Positions 45,793 through 53,951 of a stretch of 64,000 bases of DNA are shown here, in pieces (positions within the stretch are counted from its first letter, which is position 1; each line of letters opens with the position of its first letter). Below the pieces are notes generated by a model, which made no database searches, was not told where the DNA came from, and was given only the letters and a program-made list of their open reading frames with translations. The stretch spans positions 62,001-126,000 of the forward strand of contig NZ_NRRB01000003.1 of the NCBI RefSeq assembly GCF_002282895.1, read 5' to 3'. The translations under genes and the position numbers were made by a program. Origin of the DNA: Paraferrimonas haliotis (lineage in GTDB: Bacteria > Pseudomonadota > Gammaproteobacteria > Enterobacterales > Shewanellaceae).

Positions 45793-46698
45793 CTAGCCCA
45801 GTAATTGGCGGAATTTTTCTCTTAAGATATCCCGCAACAACAACACCGCCGGCGTGACTTGTTTGCGACTTGGGCTCATAAGGTGCAGATCAACCGCCGG
45901 TGCATAGTAGTTACTCAGTAACCGGACCACCTTGCCGTCTCTCAAGTCGCTAAGCATATCTAAACGAGCCTTAAATGCGATGCCTTTGCCAGAAACCGCC
46001 CATCGATGCACGACATCGGCATCGTTAGCGCTTCGATTACCCATCACCTTCACTTTAAAGCGTTCAACTCGTCCACCAACATCTTGATGCAACTCCCACA
46101 GATCAAATCGACGCTCATTGACTTCAAAGAGAAGGCAATTGTGCTGCAATAATTCATTGGGATGGGTCGGCATGCCAAAACGAGCAACATAGCTCGGCGC
46201 TGCGCATAAGATTCGATCAATGTTGGCCAGTTTAAAAGCCACCATGTTCGAGTCCTGCAACTGACCATAGCGGATGGCTAAATCGATTCTGTCTTGATAA
46301 AAGTCTGCTAGGGAGTCACCAATAACCAGACTGATGCTGAGATCAGGATGCGCCTCCATGATTTCATCCATCCAGCTCAAAAACAGGTTTCTGCCTAAAT
46401 CTGAAGGCACCGATATCCGTAACTCGCCTGCAACTTTGCCTTCTAAAGCATTGATGGCATTAAAGCCTTCGTCCAGATTAGCCAGCGCTTTTCGACAATA
46501 CATTAAAAAGCGTTCACCTTCGGCGCTTAACCGCAATTGCCGAGTTGACCGAATAAACAAGGCAGTGCCCAGTTGCTTTTCCAATCGTTTAATCGCGGCA
46601 CTGGCGGTGGCGGTGGTTAAATCTAACTGCTGCGCGGCTCGAGTGATACTGCCACTATCGGCAGTTTGAACGAACAGTGCCAAATCGCTTGTGTTCAT
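45793..46698 (-). CDS. LysR-family transcriptional regulator
   Basis: A 301-residue regulator. The HTH is residues about 3-60 (LALFVQTADSGSITRAAQQLDL, then TATASAAIKRLEKQLG). The effector domain has the DhgR/AaeR-branch look (FMYCRKALANLDEGFNAI). The ATG at 46698 (MNTSDLALF) is preferred; a TTG at 46704 would add two residues inside the operator. The gene is divergent from the dehydrogenase, the common arrangement for a regulator and its target. The operator dyad starts three bases upstream of its ATG, suggesting autoregulation. Confidence 0.85.
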   Translation of the reverse strand: MNTSDLALFVQTADSGSITRAAQQLDLTTATASAAIKRLEKQLGTALFIRSTRQLRLSAEGERFLMYCRKALANLDEGFNAINALEGKVAGELRISVPSDLGRNLFLSWMDEIMEAHPDLSISLVIGDSLADFYQDRIDLAIRYGQLQDSNMVAFKLANIDRILCAAPSYVARFGMPTHPNELLQHNCLLFEVNERRFDLWELHQDVGGRVERFKVKVMGNRSANDADVVHRWAVSGKGIAFKARLDMLSDLRDGKVVRLLSNYYAPAVDLHLMSPSRKQVTPAVLLLRDILREKFRQLLG

Positions 46699-46700
46699 TG

Positions 46701-46742
46701 TCAAAAATATTTTGATTAAGTATTGAGTATTACTCTATTTAT
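46701..46742. promoter_or_regulatory. Composite operator, copy B (LysR/dehydrogenase intergenic region)
   Basis: TCAAAAATATTTTGAT at 46701-46716 is identical to copy A over 16 bases. TTACTCTATTTAT at 46730-46742 differs from copy A at one base, and the spacing between blocks is the same (29 bases start to start). The 13 bases between the blocks are mostly different. Located between a LysR gene and its divergent partner, it is a good candidate for the regulator's own binding region. Confidence 0.65.
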
Positions 46743-46825
46743 AACACGGTTCAACTGAATAATAATAGCGTCATACTCAATTTCTAATCTATGATTCTTA
46801 GCAGACTAACCATAAAGGAATTTCT

Positions 46826-47875
46826 ATGAAAGCCGTCGGATACCAGCAAAATTTACCCATTTCACACACCGACTCCCTCGTTGACATTGACTTGCCTCAA
46901 CCACAAGCCCAAGGCCGAGATATCTTGGTTAAAGTTGCCGCGATTTCCGTAAACCCCGTGGACACTAAGATTCGGGCCAATGTTGCAGCTGACGCTGGAC
47001 AGCACAAAGTCATCGGTTGGGATGCGGTTGGCGAAGTCGTGGCCGTAGGCCCTGAAGTGAAGCTGTTTAACGCCGGTGACAGAGTATGGTATGCCGGTGA
47101 CTTAACCCGCCCAGGCTCCAATGCCGAGTATCAGCTGGTTGACGAGCGCATTGCCGCCGTTGCTCCATCAAGCTTAAGTAACGCCGAAGCGGCAGCCCTG
47201 CCATTAACCGCCATTACCGCATGGGAATTGCTGTTCGATCGCTTAGGCTTAACCCCTCAATTGAGCGAAATCAACAACGACTCAGCAGCAGAGCTTGGCG
47301 CGCCGAAACCGGTCATACTCATTGTAGGCGCCGCAGGTGGTGTTGGCTCAATCTTAACCCAACTTGCAGCCAAGTTAACCGACGCCACGGTAGTAGCCAC
47401 CGCCTCTCGCCCAGAGACGGCTGATTGGGTTAAAGAATTAGGCGCCGACATCGTGATTAATCATCACCAGCCCATGCTAGAGCAATTACAGCAAGCCGGC
47501 TTAAGCTCGGTCACTCATGTCGCCAGCTTAACCCATACCGATGACCATTTAGATCAGCTGATAGAAGCGTTAGCGCCCCAAGGCAAATTGGCCTTAATCG
47601 ATGATCCGCAACAAGACATCGACATCAAGAAGTTAAAGCGTAAGTCGCTGTCGCTGCATTGGGAATTCATGTATACCCGTTCCATGTTCTCGACCTGGGA
47701 CATGCAAAAGCAGCATGAACTACTGACCCGAGTGGCAGAGCTTATCGACGGAGATGTTCTACAAACAACCCTTGGTGAGCACTATGGACGCATTAACGCT
47801 GAAAACCTAAAGAAAGCGCATGCGCTTTTGGAGTCCAACAAAGCCATGGGCAAACTGGTGCTCGAAGGGTTTTAA
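46826..47875 (+). CDS. Zinc-binding-type alcohol dehydrogenase / quinone oxidoreductase (MDR family)
   Basis: A 349-residue medium-chain dehydrogenase/reductase. The N-terminal GroES-like domain has SVNPVDTKIRAN and VIGWDAVGEVVAVG. The NADPH-binding motif is LIVGAAGGVGSILTQLA near residue 160. The catalytic-zinc cysteine/histidine pair is not evident, so it is more likely a quinone-oxidoreductase-like member than a true zinc alcohol dehydrogenase. It has AAAGGAA before the ATG. It is divergent from the LysR gene and shares an operator with the ABM monooxygenase. Confidence 0.88.
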   Translation: MKAVGYQQNLPISHTDSLVDIDLPQPQAQGRDILVKVAAISVNPVDTKIRANVAADAGQHKVIGWDAVGEVVAVGPEVKLFNAGDRVWYAGDLTRPGSNAEYQLVDERIAAVAPSSLSNAEAAALPLTAITAWELLFDRLGLTPQLSEINNDSAAELGAPKPVILIVGAAGGVGSILTQLAAKLTDATVVATASRPETADWVKELGADIVINHHQPMLEQLQQAGLSSVTHVASLTHTDDHLDQLIEALAPQGKLALIDDPQQDIDIKKLKRKSLSLHWEFMYTRSMFSTWDMQKQHELLTRVAELIDGDVLQTTLGEHYGRINAENLKKAHALLESNKAMGKLVLEGF

Positions 47876-47895
47876 ACAAGCCGCTTACTAACAGC

Positions 47896-47932
47896 AAAAA
47901 CGGCCTAAGCAAAAAGTTGCCAGGCCGTTTTA
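47896..47932. terminator. Bidirectional terminator between the dehydrogenase and the small hypothetical gene
   Basis: AAAACGGCCT / AGGCCGTTTT forms a 10-bp stem with a 15-base loop. It overlaps the stop codon of the minus-strand gene on its right side. Confidence 0.7.
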
Positions 47933-48295
47933 CAGTTTGCTCGACTCTTTACAGGTTACTTGGCCATCCTGCTCAACAATCAAAGTCAACAACTTACCCA
48001 GTTCATGGGGACGGACCCGACCGCACCTTCCGCTTAGCTGTTGTCCTTGGTTAAGCGTGATCAAATAGTGATACTGGCCCGGCACTTGTATCTTTGAGTA
48101 GAAAATACTGACGTTCGACTGAGATGGAATATCGCTAAAGGAAACCCGGCTTGAGGGCAAGTTGACAATGACTTGCTCAACGCTGTGCTGAGTAAGGTTG
48201 ACCACTCGTATTTCTGGAGTGTCGGTTGTATAAACAAAGTACACCACCCCAAGGCTTGCCAGCACCGACGCCACTATGATCAACAGCTTTTTCAA
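47930..48295 (-). CDS. Hypothetical membrane-anchored or exported protein
   Basis: I do not recognise this family. From a TTG start at 48295 it has 121 residues: KKLLIIVASVLASLGVVYFVY (a signal anchor), then a beta-rich domain (IRVVNLTQHSVEQVIVNLPSS, then PGQYHYLITLNQG) with two cysteines (C in SGRCGRV and C in VTCKES) that could form a disulfide. TTG is preferred because AAAGGAG lies six bases upstream; the more distant ATG-like start at 48340 has no such signal and adds an unlikely charged leader. Probably periplasm-facing; function unknown. Confidence 0.62.
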   Translation of the reverse strand: MKKLLIIVASVLASLGVVYFVYTTDTPEIRVVNLTQHSVEQVIVNLPSSRVSFSDIPSQSNVSIFYSKIQVPGQYHYLITLNQGQQLSGRCGRVRPHELGKLLTLIVEQDGQVTCKESSKL

Positions 48296-48384
48296 AGAAT
48301 AACTCCTTTTAATGCCGACGCAACCAAAACTTAGCCGCATCTTTATTAAAAGGAGTGTATCTTACTTACATAAATCAGTGCTAT

Positions 48385-50913
48385 TTAGTTACCACAAATA
48401 TTACTGATTTTATGTAACTCAGCTTCTGCGCCACCAAAGGCAAACGCTCCACTGTCGCTTACGTAGTAATAAACAGCGCCATTCGGGAACATGACAATGC
48501 CTATACCACCATAGCCTGACATGTACGGCACCCACGAGCCTTCTGGGCATAAGGCTGATGAACGCTGTCCCATGTCGTATGTCCAAACCCCATTAATGTA
48601 GGTGGACTCGCTACCATAGGTTTCAAGGCCTAAATCGCCTCCAACCAATTTCATATCATCCATGATATTCGGATCCAGAACCTGTTGACCGTTAATCACG
48701 CCATTGTTGTTGATCAGCAGCGCCAGTTTAACCATGTCATCGGCGTGCCACGTCATGCCGTGACTCCAATACGGGTCATTCGGGCTGCCTTCTGTGCGAA
48801 CCGTTGTGTAGGTTACCGGGCTCAATTTCAACGGCTTATAAACCTCATCCACTAATTTGTCGAACAAATCACCCTGGATATAGTTGTCCATTGCAACACC
48901 GGCAATGTAAGTATCCGAAGAGTGATAAGAGAAATGAGTATTAGGAGCCGACTTGCGGATATAGCGTTCGCAGGCGTGAGCAATTTTATCATCATGAGTA
49001 AAGGTTAAGAAAAACTCATTAACCACGGCGGTGCTGCCCTCATCGCCCTCATAAGAAGACAATCGATAGTTACCCGTCGCCATGTCCAAAGCATTTTCAA
49101 CCGATACGTCAGACCAAATCGAGTCGGTACCGTTAATGTTATCCTGACACTCGCTGACATTGCTTGAAACCATAATGTTTCTTGCGGCACTGTCTTGCTG
49201 AGTCAGCAATGCAAAGGCAAAGTTAGCCACCGCGGTTTTCGCGGTTGAATAGGAAGGTAAACTCATGACTTCGCAAAATGGATAATCACCATAACGCGTA
49301 CTGCACGTCGCAGCATAATGCACACCCTGGTAATAAACACCGTGAGTCGTCGGTGCCGATTGTTGCTCACTGGCGATATTGGCCACATTTACATTGGCAT
49401 TCGGGTAATCCGTCGCCAATTCACTGATGGCTTTAGTAGGAATGCGACTAGCTACTTCTGCTTCATAATCAGCAATAATCGCCGTTGCACCCGCTACGTT
49501 AGCTGGCACGTATTGAGCATCCACCAAACCCCACAAATCGTATTGAAAATAGAGACAGGTTTCACCGCCAATCTGAACCGCGGCATTAGTGATGCTGCCA
49601 TCATCTTTAAAGGCAAAGGTAATAATGCCGGTATGAGTACAATTGGCTTGATTTTCCTGTAAAGCAAAAGGAATGGCCGCTCGACTGTAACCATTGTCCG
49701 AGGTTTCGTTCCACACCCTACCCGGCTCCAAAATATAGTTCCAATCCTGATAATCCGGTGCGCCAATGTTGCCACTAACGATGAGTCCCCGTTGTTTCGG
49801 AATAATATGCGAGCCTACCTGCACGAATTCAAAATCAAAAGCGGGCAAGGCGTCAGGGCTGTTGTAGTTGCCTGCTTGTCCACGCCCTGAGGTGCGTTCA
49901 TTAAAATTCATGGTGGTTGGGTTGCCATTGTTTAACACCAACCGACCTTGAAAGGTATTACTCGGCTCCGCGGCATTTGACGAGTCGGCATTAAGCTCAG
50001 AGGTGCCGTGAGAATAATGCGAAAAGTCCATCATATTGAGGCTATTACCGTTTAATACCGCCAAGCTCAGCTCGCTTCTAGCAAGGTTACCGTTACCACT
50101 AAACTGATGTAATTCGCCAGAAGGTTGTGGTGGCTCAATCACTTCGGAGGCACCCGTGCCCACCAAAGGCAGTGATATATCAGCATCGTTGTTAACGATC
50201 AGCATATTGGCGTTAAAGGTTTGCGCTTGTGTCGGCGCGAAGCTCACATCAAAGCTGCAAGCTTGCTGTGGGCTTACAGTGGCATTACTGCAGTTGTTAT
50301 TGATTAGGCTAAAGGGCGCGCTCACCCCATTAATTGCACTGATTTGCAGATCAGCGTTACCAGCGTTCGATATCAAGAACGACTTGGTCGCCGATTCACC
50401 AATAACGACACTGCCAAAACTGCCGTTACCACTAAGCTCTGCAGTAGGAAGCGGGGTTCCAGCACCAATAATACTGATGCCGTCTGCGTAGCAATAATCT
50501 GCGGCAGAGCCGGTTTGAACGTAACGAATGTAGGTCATTCCGCCGTTGGTGGTGGTAGTCGCTGAAGAAAAAGTGCCGTTATCTTGATTTTTATTGAGGT
50601 TAATCAACGACGCTCCCCAATTCACCCCATCTTCCGATACGTACACATCGCAAAAGTTATTGGTTTCCAAACTGGTGGCAGCAAGCTGAACGGTGACGCT
50701 GCCGTCCGCATTAAAACTGCGTTGCGCCGTCGCGCCACCTTTTAAACGCATGGAGTAATTGCCAATGGCCTTATTGCTATTAATGGCGACGGTTCCTGTG
50801 GTTGTCCAGCCATCAAAATTACCGTCTTCAAAATCTTCAATGGTATCGGCGTTGGCTGCAGAGGCGCTTACCAATACAGCAACCGTTAGCGCAATTGTTG
50901 TTATTTTTATCAT
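48385..50913 (-). CDS. Secreted serine hydrolase (beta-lactamase-like) with choice-of-anchor-D domain
   Basis: An 842-residue exported protein. The signal peptide is residues 1-23 (TIALTVAVLVSASAANA). Residues about 24-155 look like a carbohydrate-binding-type jelly-roll (EDFEDGNFDGWTTTGT). Residues about 160-265 are a choice-of-anchor-D Ig module (FGSVVIGESATKSFLISNAGNADLQIS in parts). The C-terminal third is a class C beta-lactamase/DD-peptidase-like hydrolase with SxxK as STAK in LPSYSTAKTAV and a YHSSD segment as the likely YxN equivalent. The ATG at 50913 gives the signal peptide directly; the longer reading from 50964 does not. Substrate unknown. Confidence 0.78.
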   Translation of the reverse strand: MIKITTIALTVAVLVSASAANADTIEDFEDGNFDGWTTTGTVAINSNKAIGNYSMRLKGGATAQRSFNADGSVTVQLAATSLETNNFCDVYVSEDGVNWGASLINLNKNQDNGTFSSATTTTNGGMTYIRYVQTGSAADYCYADGISIIGAGTPLPTAELSGNGSFGSVVIGESATKSFLISNAGNADLQISAINGVSAPFSLINNNCSNATVSPQQACSFDVSFAPTQAQTFNANMLIVNNDADISLPLVGTGASEVIEPPQPSGELHQFSGNGNLARSELSLAVLNGNSLNMMDFSHYSHGTSELNADSSNAAEPSNTFQGRLVLNNGNPTTMNFNERTSGRGQAGNYNSPDALPAFDFEFVQVGSHIIPKQRGLIVSGNIGAPDYQDWNYILEPGRVWNETSDNGYSRAAIPFALQENQANCTHTGIITFAFKDDGSITNAAVQIGGETCLYFQYDLWGLVDAQYVPANVAGATAIIADYEAEVASRIPTKAISELATDYPNANVNVANIASEQQSAPTTHGVYYQGVHYAATCSTRYGDYPFCEVMSLPSYSTAKTAVANFAFALLTQQDSAARNIMVSSNVSECQDNINGTDSIWSDVSVENALDMATGNYRLSSYEGDEGSTAVVNEFFLTFTHDDKIAHACERYIRKSAPNTHFSYHSSDTYIAGVAMDNYIQGDLFDKLVDEVYKPLKLSPVTYTTVRTEGSPNDPYWSHGMTWHADDMVKLALLINNNGVINGQQVLDPNIMDDMKLVGGDLGLETYGSESTYINGVWTYDMGQRSSALCPEGSWVPYMSGYGGIGIVMFPNGAVYYYVSDSGAFAFGGAEAELHKISNICGN

Positions 50914-51092
50914 AGTTAACCCACTTGTTATTCGAATAGTTTCCTTCGATAGACATTCGTTCAAAGTTCCGTTGAACGATAATGCAAGTGTTTAACACGT
51001 GTTTTTAACGTGCCTCAGCATCAGGATATCAACTTCCTAACCCTTGAATAGAACCAGATGCTTAGGCACGGTGGTGCCAGATGAAAAAGCGC
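50914..51092. other. Intergenic region between the serine hydrolase and GST genes
   Basis: About 180 bases with no ORF. A short palindrome AACACGTGTT lies near its middle. No clear terminator for the GST gene was seen; the promoter of the serine hydrolase gene should be here. Confidence 0.4.
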
Positions 51093-51785
51093 TTAACAGC
51101 AATTGGCAGCGCAACACTTACCAAGCGAACGCTCACCACGTAACTGCCCTAGGTAGGTGCTGTTAGACAAGTAATATCCCACAAATTTTTCCTCGAAATC
51201 ATCCGCCACCGACTGCTCGGCAATGCCGGTTTTCATCAGTCGCTGCTGCCACGCAGTTACCTTGCTAAAGCCTTCTAAGAAGTCGAAGCCTGCGCAGCGT
51301 TTAATGATCTCAAATCGATGCAAAATGGGTAACCAAGCAATATCAACCCAACCGAGCTTCTGCCCACTAAAGAAGCCTTCTGCAGGCAGTGCCTTCTCGA
51401 GTTTATTAAGCGTAACCCGCAGCTTATCGTGCCGCTCTTGCAATGAAGACTTTGAGCTGGCACTCATTGCACCGCATTGAGGTAAGTAGGTTTTAGCCGC
51501 TAAATAGCCCCAAGCTCTTGCTAAAGCTCGCTGCTCTGCAGAATCACCCATGTGTTTGATGTCAGATACCTCTTCGAGATATTCAACAATGGCTTCCGAC
51601 TCAAATAGGGCGGCGCCATTATCGGTAATAAGCACTGGAACTTGTCCGTTTGGAGAGACATCCAAAAACCATTGCGGCTTATCAGACAAACTGATGTATT
51701 CCACATCGTAAGCAATACCTTTTGCTTCTAATAACGCGGTTACCCGTTGTACAAATGGACAAATTTTAAAACTGACTATTTTCAT
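51093..51785 (-). CDS. Glutathione S-transferase family protein with a four-cysteine C-terminal tail
   Basis: A 230-residue protein. The thioredoxin-like N-terminal domain has the CPFV motif (C9) of the cysteine-type omega/DHAR-like GSTs, then NGQVPVLITDNG and FESEAIVEYL for glutathione binding. The all-helical C-terminal domain is residues about 85-205. The final residues are GKCCAANCC, four cysteines in CCxxxCC spacing, which ordinary GSTs lack and which suggests metal binding or redox chemistry. It is 75 bases downstream of the sigma factor gene on the same strand, so probably in its operon. Confidence 0.85.
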   Translation of the reverse strand: MKIVSFKICPFVQRVTALLEAKGIAYDVEYISLSDKPQWFLDVSPNGQVPVLITDNGAALFESEAIVEYLEEVSDIKHMGDSAEQRALARAWGYLAAKTYLPQCGAMSASSKSSLQERHDKLRVTLNKLEKALPAEGFFSGQKLGWVDIAWLPILHRFEIIKRCAGFDFLEGFSKVTAWQQRLMKTGIAEQSVADDFEEKFVGYYLSNSTYLGQLRGERSLGKCCAANCC

Positions 51786-51860
51786 TGTGTTTCACCTTAC
51801 GTGTTCATTTACCCATAAGACGAAGCATCGATAAAAAAGACGAAAAAAACTTAAAAATAA

Positions 51861-52418
51861 TTAGCAGTTTTTACACTGACTGTTGCGAGGATGATAATCC
51901 ATTAAGCGACCGCTGCTGTCTAAATCGTAACGGCAGCAGTGTTCGTATAGGCGTTTGAGTTGTTGGCGAGAGGTTTGCACCCGTGATTTTAAGGTGGAAT
52001 ATGGGATGCCATGTTGCTGGGCATATTCTTTTTGAGAGACGCCTTCAATGTCAATCGCTTGCAGCAATTGAGCGCTCTCTTCAGGCAAGCCTTTTAGAAA
52101 AGTGCCAATACAACGGCTTAACTCGTGAGTTATTGAGGGCTCATCTAGCTGGGCTATGAGTTCAACATCATCCGTGTGATGGAGGTTCTTTTGGCGTCGA
52201 TAGTAATCAACAAGCGTATGGTTTGCGATTTGAAATAGCCAAGGTTTTAAGCGGGTTATATCTTCTAACGAAGATAGTTTGTCATAGCTTTTTAATAAAA
52301 TATCTTGCAGCAGATCGTCGGCATCGGCGTGATTGTTTACCTTACTGTTTAAAAAGGCCCACAAACTTTGGCGATACTCGTTCCACACTTGTTCAAATGA
52401 TAGAGTTTTCTCAGTCAT
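51861..52418 (-). CDS. sigZ: ECF-type RNA polymerase sigma factor, SigZ-like
   Basis: A 185-residue sigma factor. Region 2 is residues about 10-75 (HADADDLLQDILLKSYDKL, then LKPWLFQIANHTLVDYYRR). Region 4 is residues about 110-160 (LPEESAQLLQAIDIEGVSQKEYAQQHGIPYSTLKSRVQ in parts). It matches SigZ closely, including the C-terminal CC pair and final CKNC, so the last 25 residues carry four cysteines. No anti-sigma gene is adjacent, and these cysteines could sense redox state or metal. The ATG at 52418 is preferred. DUF429 lies nine bases upstream and the GST downstream. Confidence 0.85.
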   Translation of the reverse strand: MTEKTLSFEQVWNEYRQSLWAFLNSKVNNHADADDLLQDILLKSYDKLSSLEDITRLKPWLFQIANHTLVDYYRRQKNLHHTDDVELIAQLDEPSITHELSRCIGTFLKGLPEESAQLLQAIDIEGVSQKEYAQQHGIPYSTLKSRVQTSRQQLKRLYEHCCRYDLDSSGRLMDYHPRNSQCKNC

Positions 52419-52427
52419 ACCCAATCA

Positions 52428-53153
52428 TTATAGACACACCTGTGTGGGTACCCAAAGATGACCATCATTCGGCGTTCCATAAAGCTTCGAAGGCACTTGC
52501 TTTTCATACAAGGCTGCTATGTACAGACACATAATGGCACCGAGTGCGTCTTCATTCTCTTTGAGCGCTTTGCCTTTTAGGCTGGCAATTTTTTCAGTAG
52601 TTAGATTGTTCTTAAAAAAGGGCGGGATAACGAGTTTTAAGACCGGTGATTGCTCGAGGCGCTGCAAATAACCCGCAAGACGAATTTGTCCCACTTTCTT
52701 ATCATTCACTTTGCCCGACTTATATTGCAAACGTTCACTTAATCCAAAACATTCTATCATTGCTGGGCTTTGGGCACACTCTACCTGCCAACGCAGACCG
52801 TCAAACAAGCTAAAGCCGTCCACTTCAAGACCACGAGATAACTGAACCGAAGGAGCATCTGGATAGAGGGTTAAATTAGCACTGGTAGCGGTGGTTTTGC
52901 GATCGGCATAGTCTCGATTAATCGCTCGTTCACATTGCCTTTGCCCCGTTTCGTTATTAATAACTAACGGTGCATCTACCGCAATCCCTCGCACCTTTGG
53001 AAGTGAGCGCACGTATCGCAAAACCTCTTCAAGGCTAAAAAGTGCCGGCTCAACAGCCTGCAAGATTAACGTGTCGTTTGAAAGATCACCTACTGCGATT
53101 GCGGAGGGGTTGTTATCTCCCTGCCAGGCTAAATCGATTCCAACGAGTTTCAC
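52428..53153 (-). CDS. DUF429 protein (RNase H-like fold)
   Basis: A 241-residue cytosolic protein. The N-terminal MKLVGIDLAWQGDNNPSAIAV carries the conserved GIDLAW motif of DUF429, an RNase H-like fold with a likely metal-binding aspartate. VRGIAVDAPLVINNETGQRQCERAINRDY in parts is the second family motif. The function of DUF429 is not established; a nuclease is one suggestion. It directly precedes sigZ (nine bases), so it may be the first gene of the sigZ-GST operon. Confidence 0.85.
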   Translation of the reverse strand: MKLVGIDLAWQGDNNPSAIAVGDLSNDTLILQAVEPALFSLEEVLRYVRSLPKVRGIAVDAPLVINNETGQRQCERAINRDYADRKTTATSANLTLYPDAPSVQLSRGLEVDGFSLFDGLRWQVECAQSPAMIECFGLSERLQYKSGKVNDKKVGQIRLAGYLQRLEQSPVLKLVIPPFFKNNLTTEKIASLKGKALKENEDALGAIMCLYIAALYEKQVPSKLYGTPNDGHLWVPTQVCL

Positions 53154-53276
53154 TTATCCATCCTTGGGAATTAAAGATGCTAAAAAGTTACCGGAAATCA
53201 ATGCCATTTAAAACCTTTAATTGCGAATATGTGAACACAAAGTGAGTCCAAAGGGGTAATGGCAATTCGGTTATCT

Positions 53277-53789
53277 TTAATGAACAAAGGGTTTGCAATG
53301 AAGCCGATACCAGCCTATGACACCACTGACAACAAATATTAATTCCAATACCATGCCTAACGGCGTTCCCAGCATTACGTTGTGTACAAGCCAAATAAAT
53401 GAGCCTGAAGTCATTAGTAAACGCATAGTCTGATCGTCTTTATGAAACGAGCCTAAGGTCATTAATACGGTGCCGAGCAATCCGATTAAGCTCAGCACAC
53501 CAATAAAAGTAGCCATACAAATTGCACTACTGATTGCGATTGATACGTAGGCAAGCCAAGAGTATTTCCAGCGGGCACAAATTAAAAAGCGCAGTGAGGA
53601 AAACCAAAAGATATAGGCCGCTGTTGGTTGTTCAAGAAGGTAAAAATGAAATCCATTAAACAGGCAGCTAATGCTCAACAACAGCAATAACCGATTGGGG
53701 CGTTTGAGCTGCATAGCCACACATTCTAAAACGATGGTGACTAATACCAGCAGTTGAGACAGTAGAAATGGAGACATTAAGTGCGACAT
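53277..53789 (-). CDS. YgjV-family inner-membrane protein
   Basis: A polytopic membrane protein of about 170 residues from the ATG at 53789, with five or six helices. The family match is to YgjV: LECVAMQLKRPNRLLLLLSISC, then FWFSSLRFLICARW and GTVLMTLGSFHKDDQTMRLLM in pieces. Function unknown. No convincing Shine-Dalgarno precedes 53789 or the alternative at 53777, and an upstream in-frame codon at 53843 also exists, so the start is uncertain. Confidence 0.72.
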   Translation of the reverse strand: MSHLMSPFLLSQLLVLVTIVLECVAMQLKRPNRLLLLLSISCLFNGFHFYLLEQPTAAYIFWFSSLRFLICARWKYSWLAYVSIAISSAICMATFIGVLSLIGLLGTVLMTLGSFHKDDQTMRLLMTSGSFIWLVHNVMLGTPLGMVLELIFVVSGVIGWYRLHCKPFVH

Positions 53790-53951
53790 AAAAAACGCTA
53801 TGGTACTTGATTTAGACGCTCCAATCCGTTGCCTAGCTCTCAACTAAGCAACTCGACTCAAAAGGTTCTTTCTCTACTCCGCATACACACATAAATTATA
53901 AGGTATTCAATTAAGCTGTGTTGTAGAACACTCTATGGTTTGTTTTAAACA

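Noticed and set aside
48001-48025. GGGGACGGACCC inside the small hypothetical gene, similar to the REP-like repeat
   Set aside because: It is a single imperfect copy inside coding sequence with no partner; chance is more likely.
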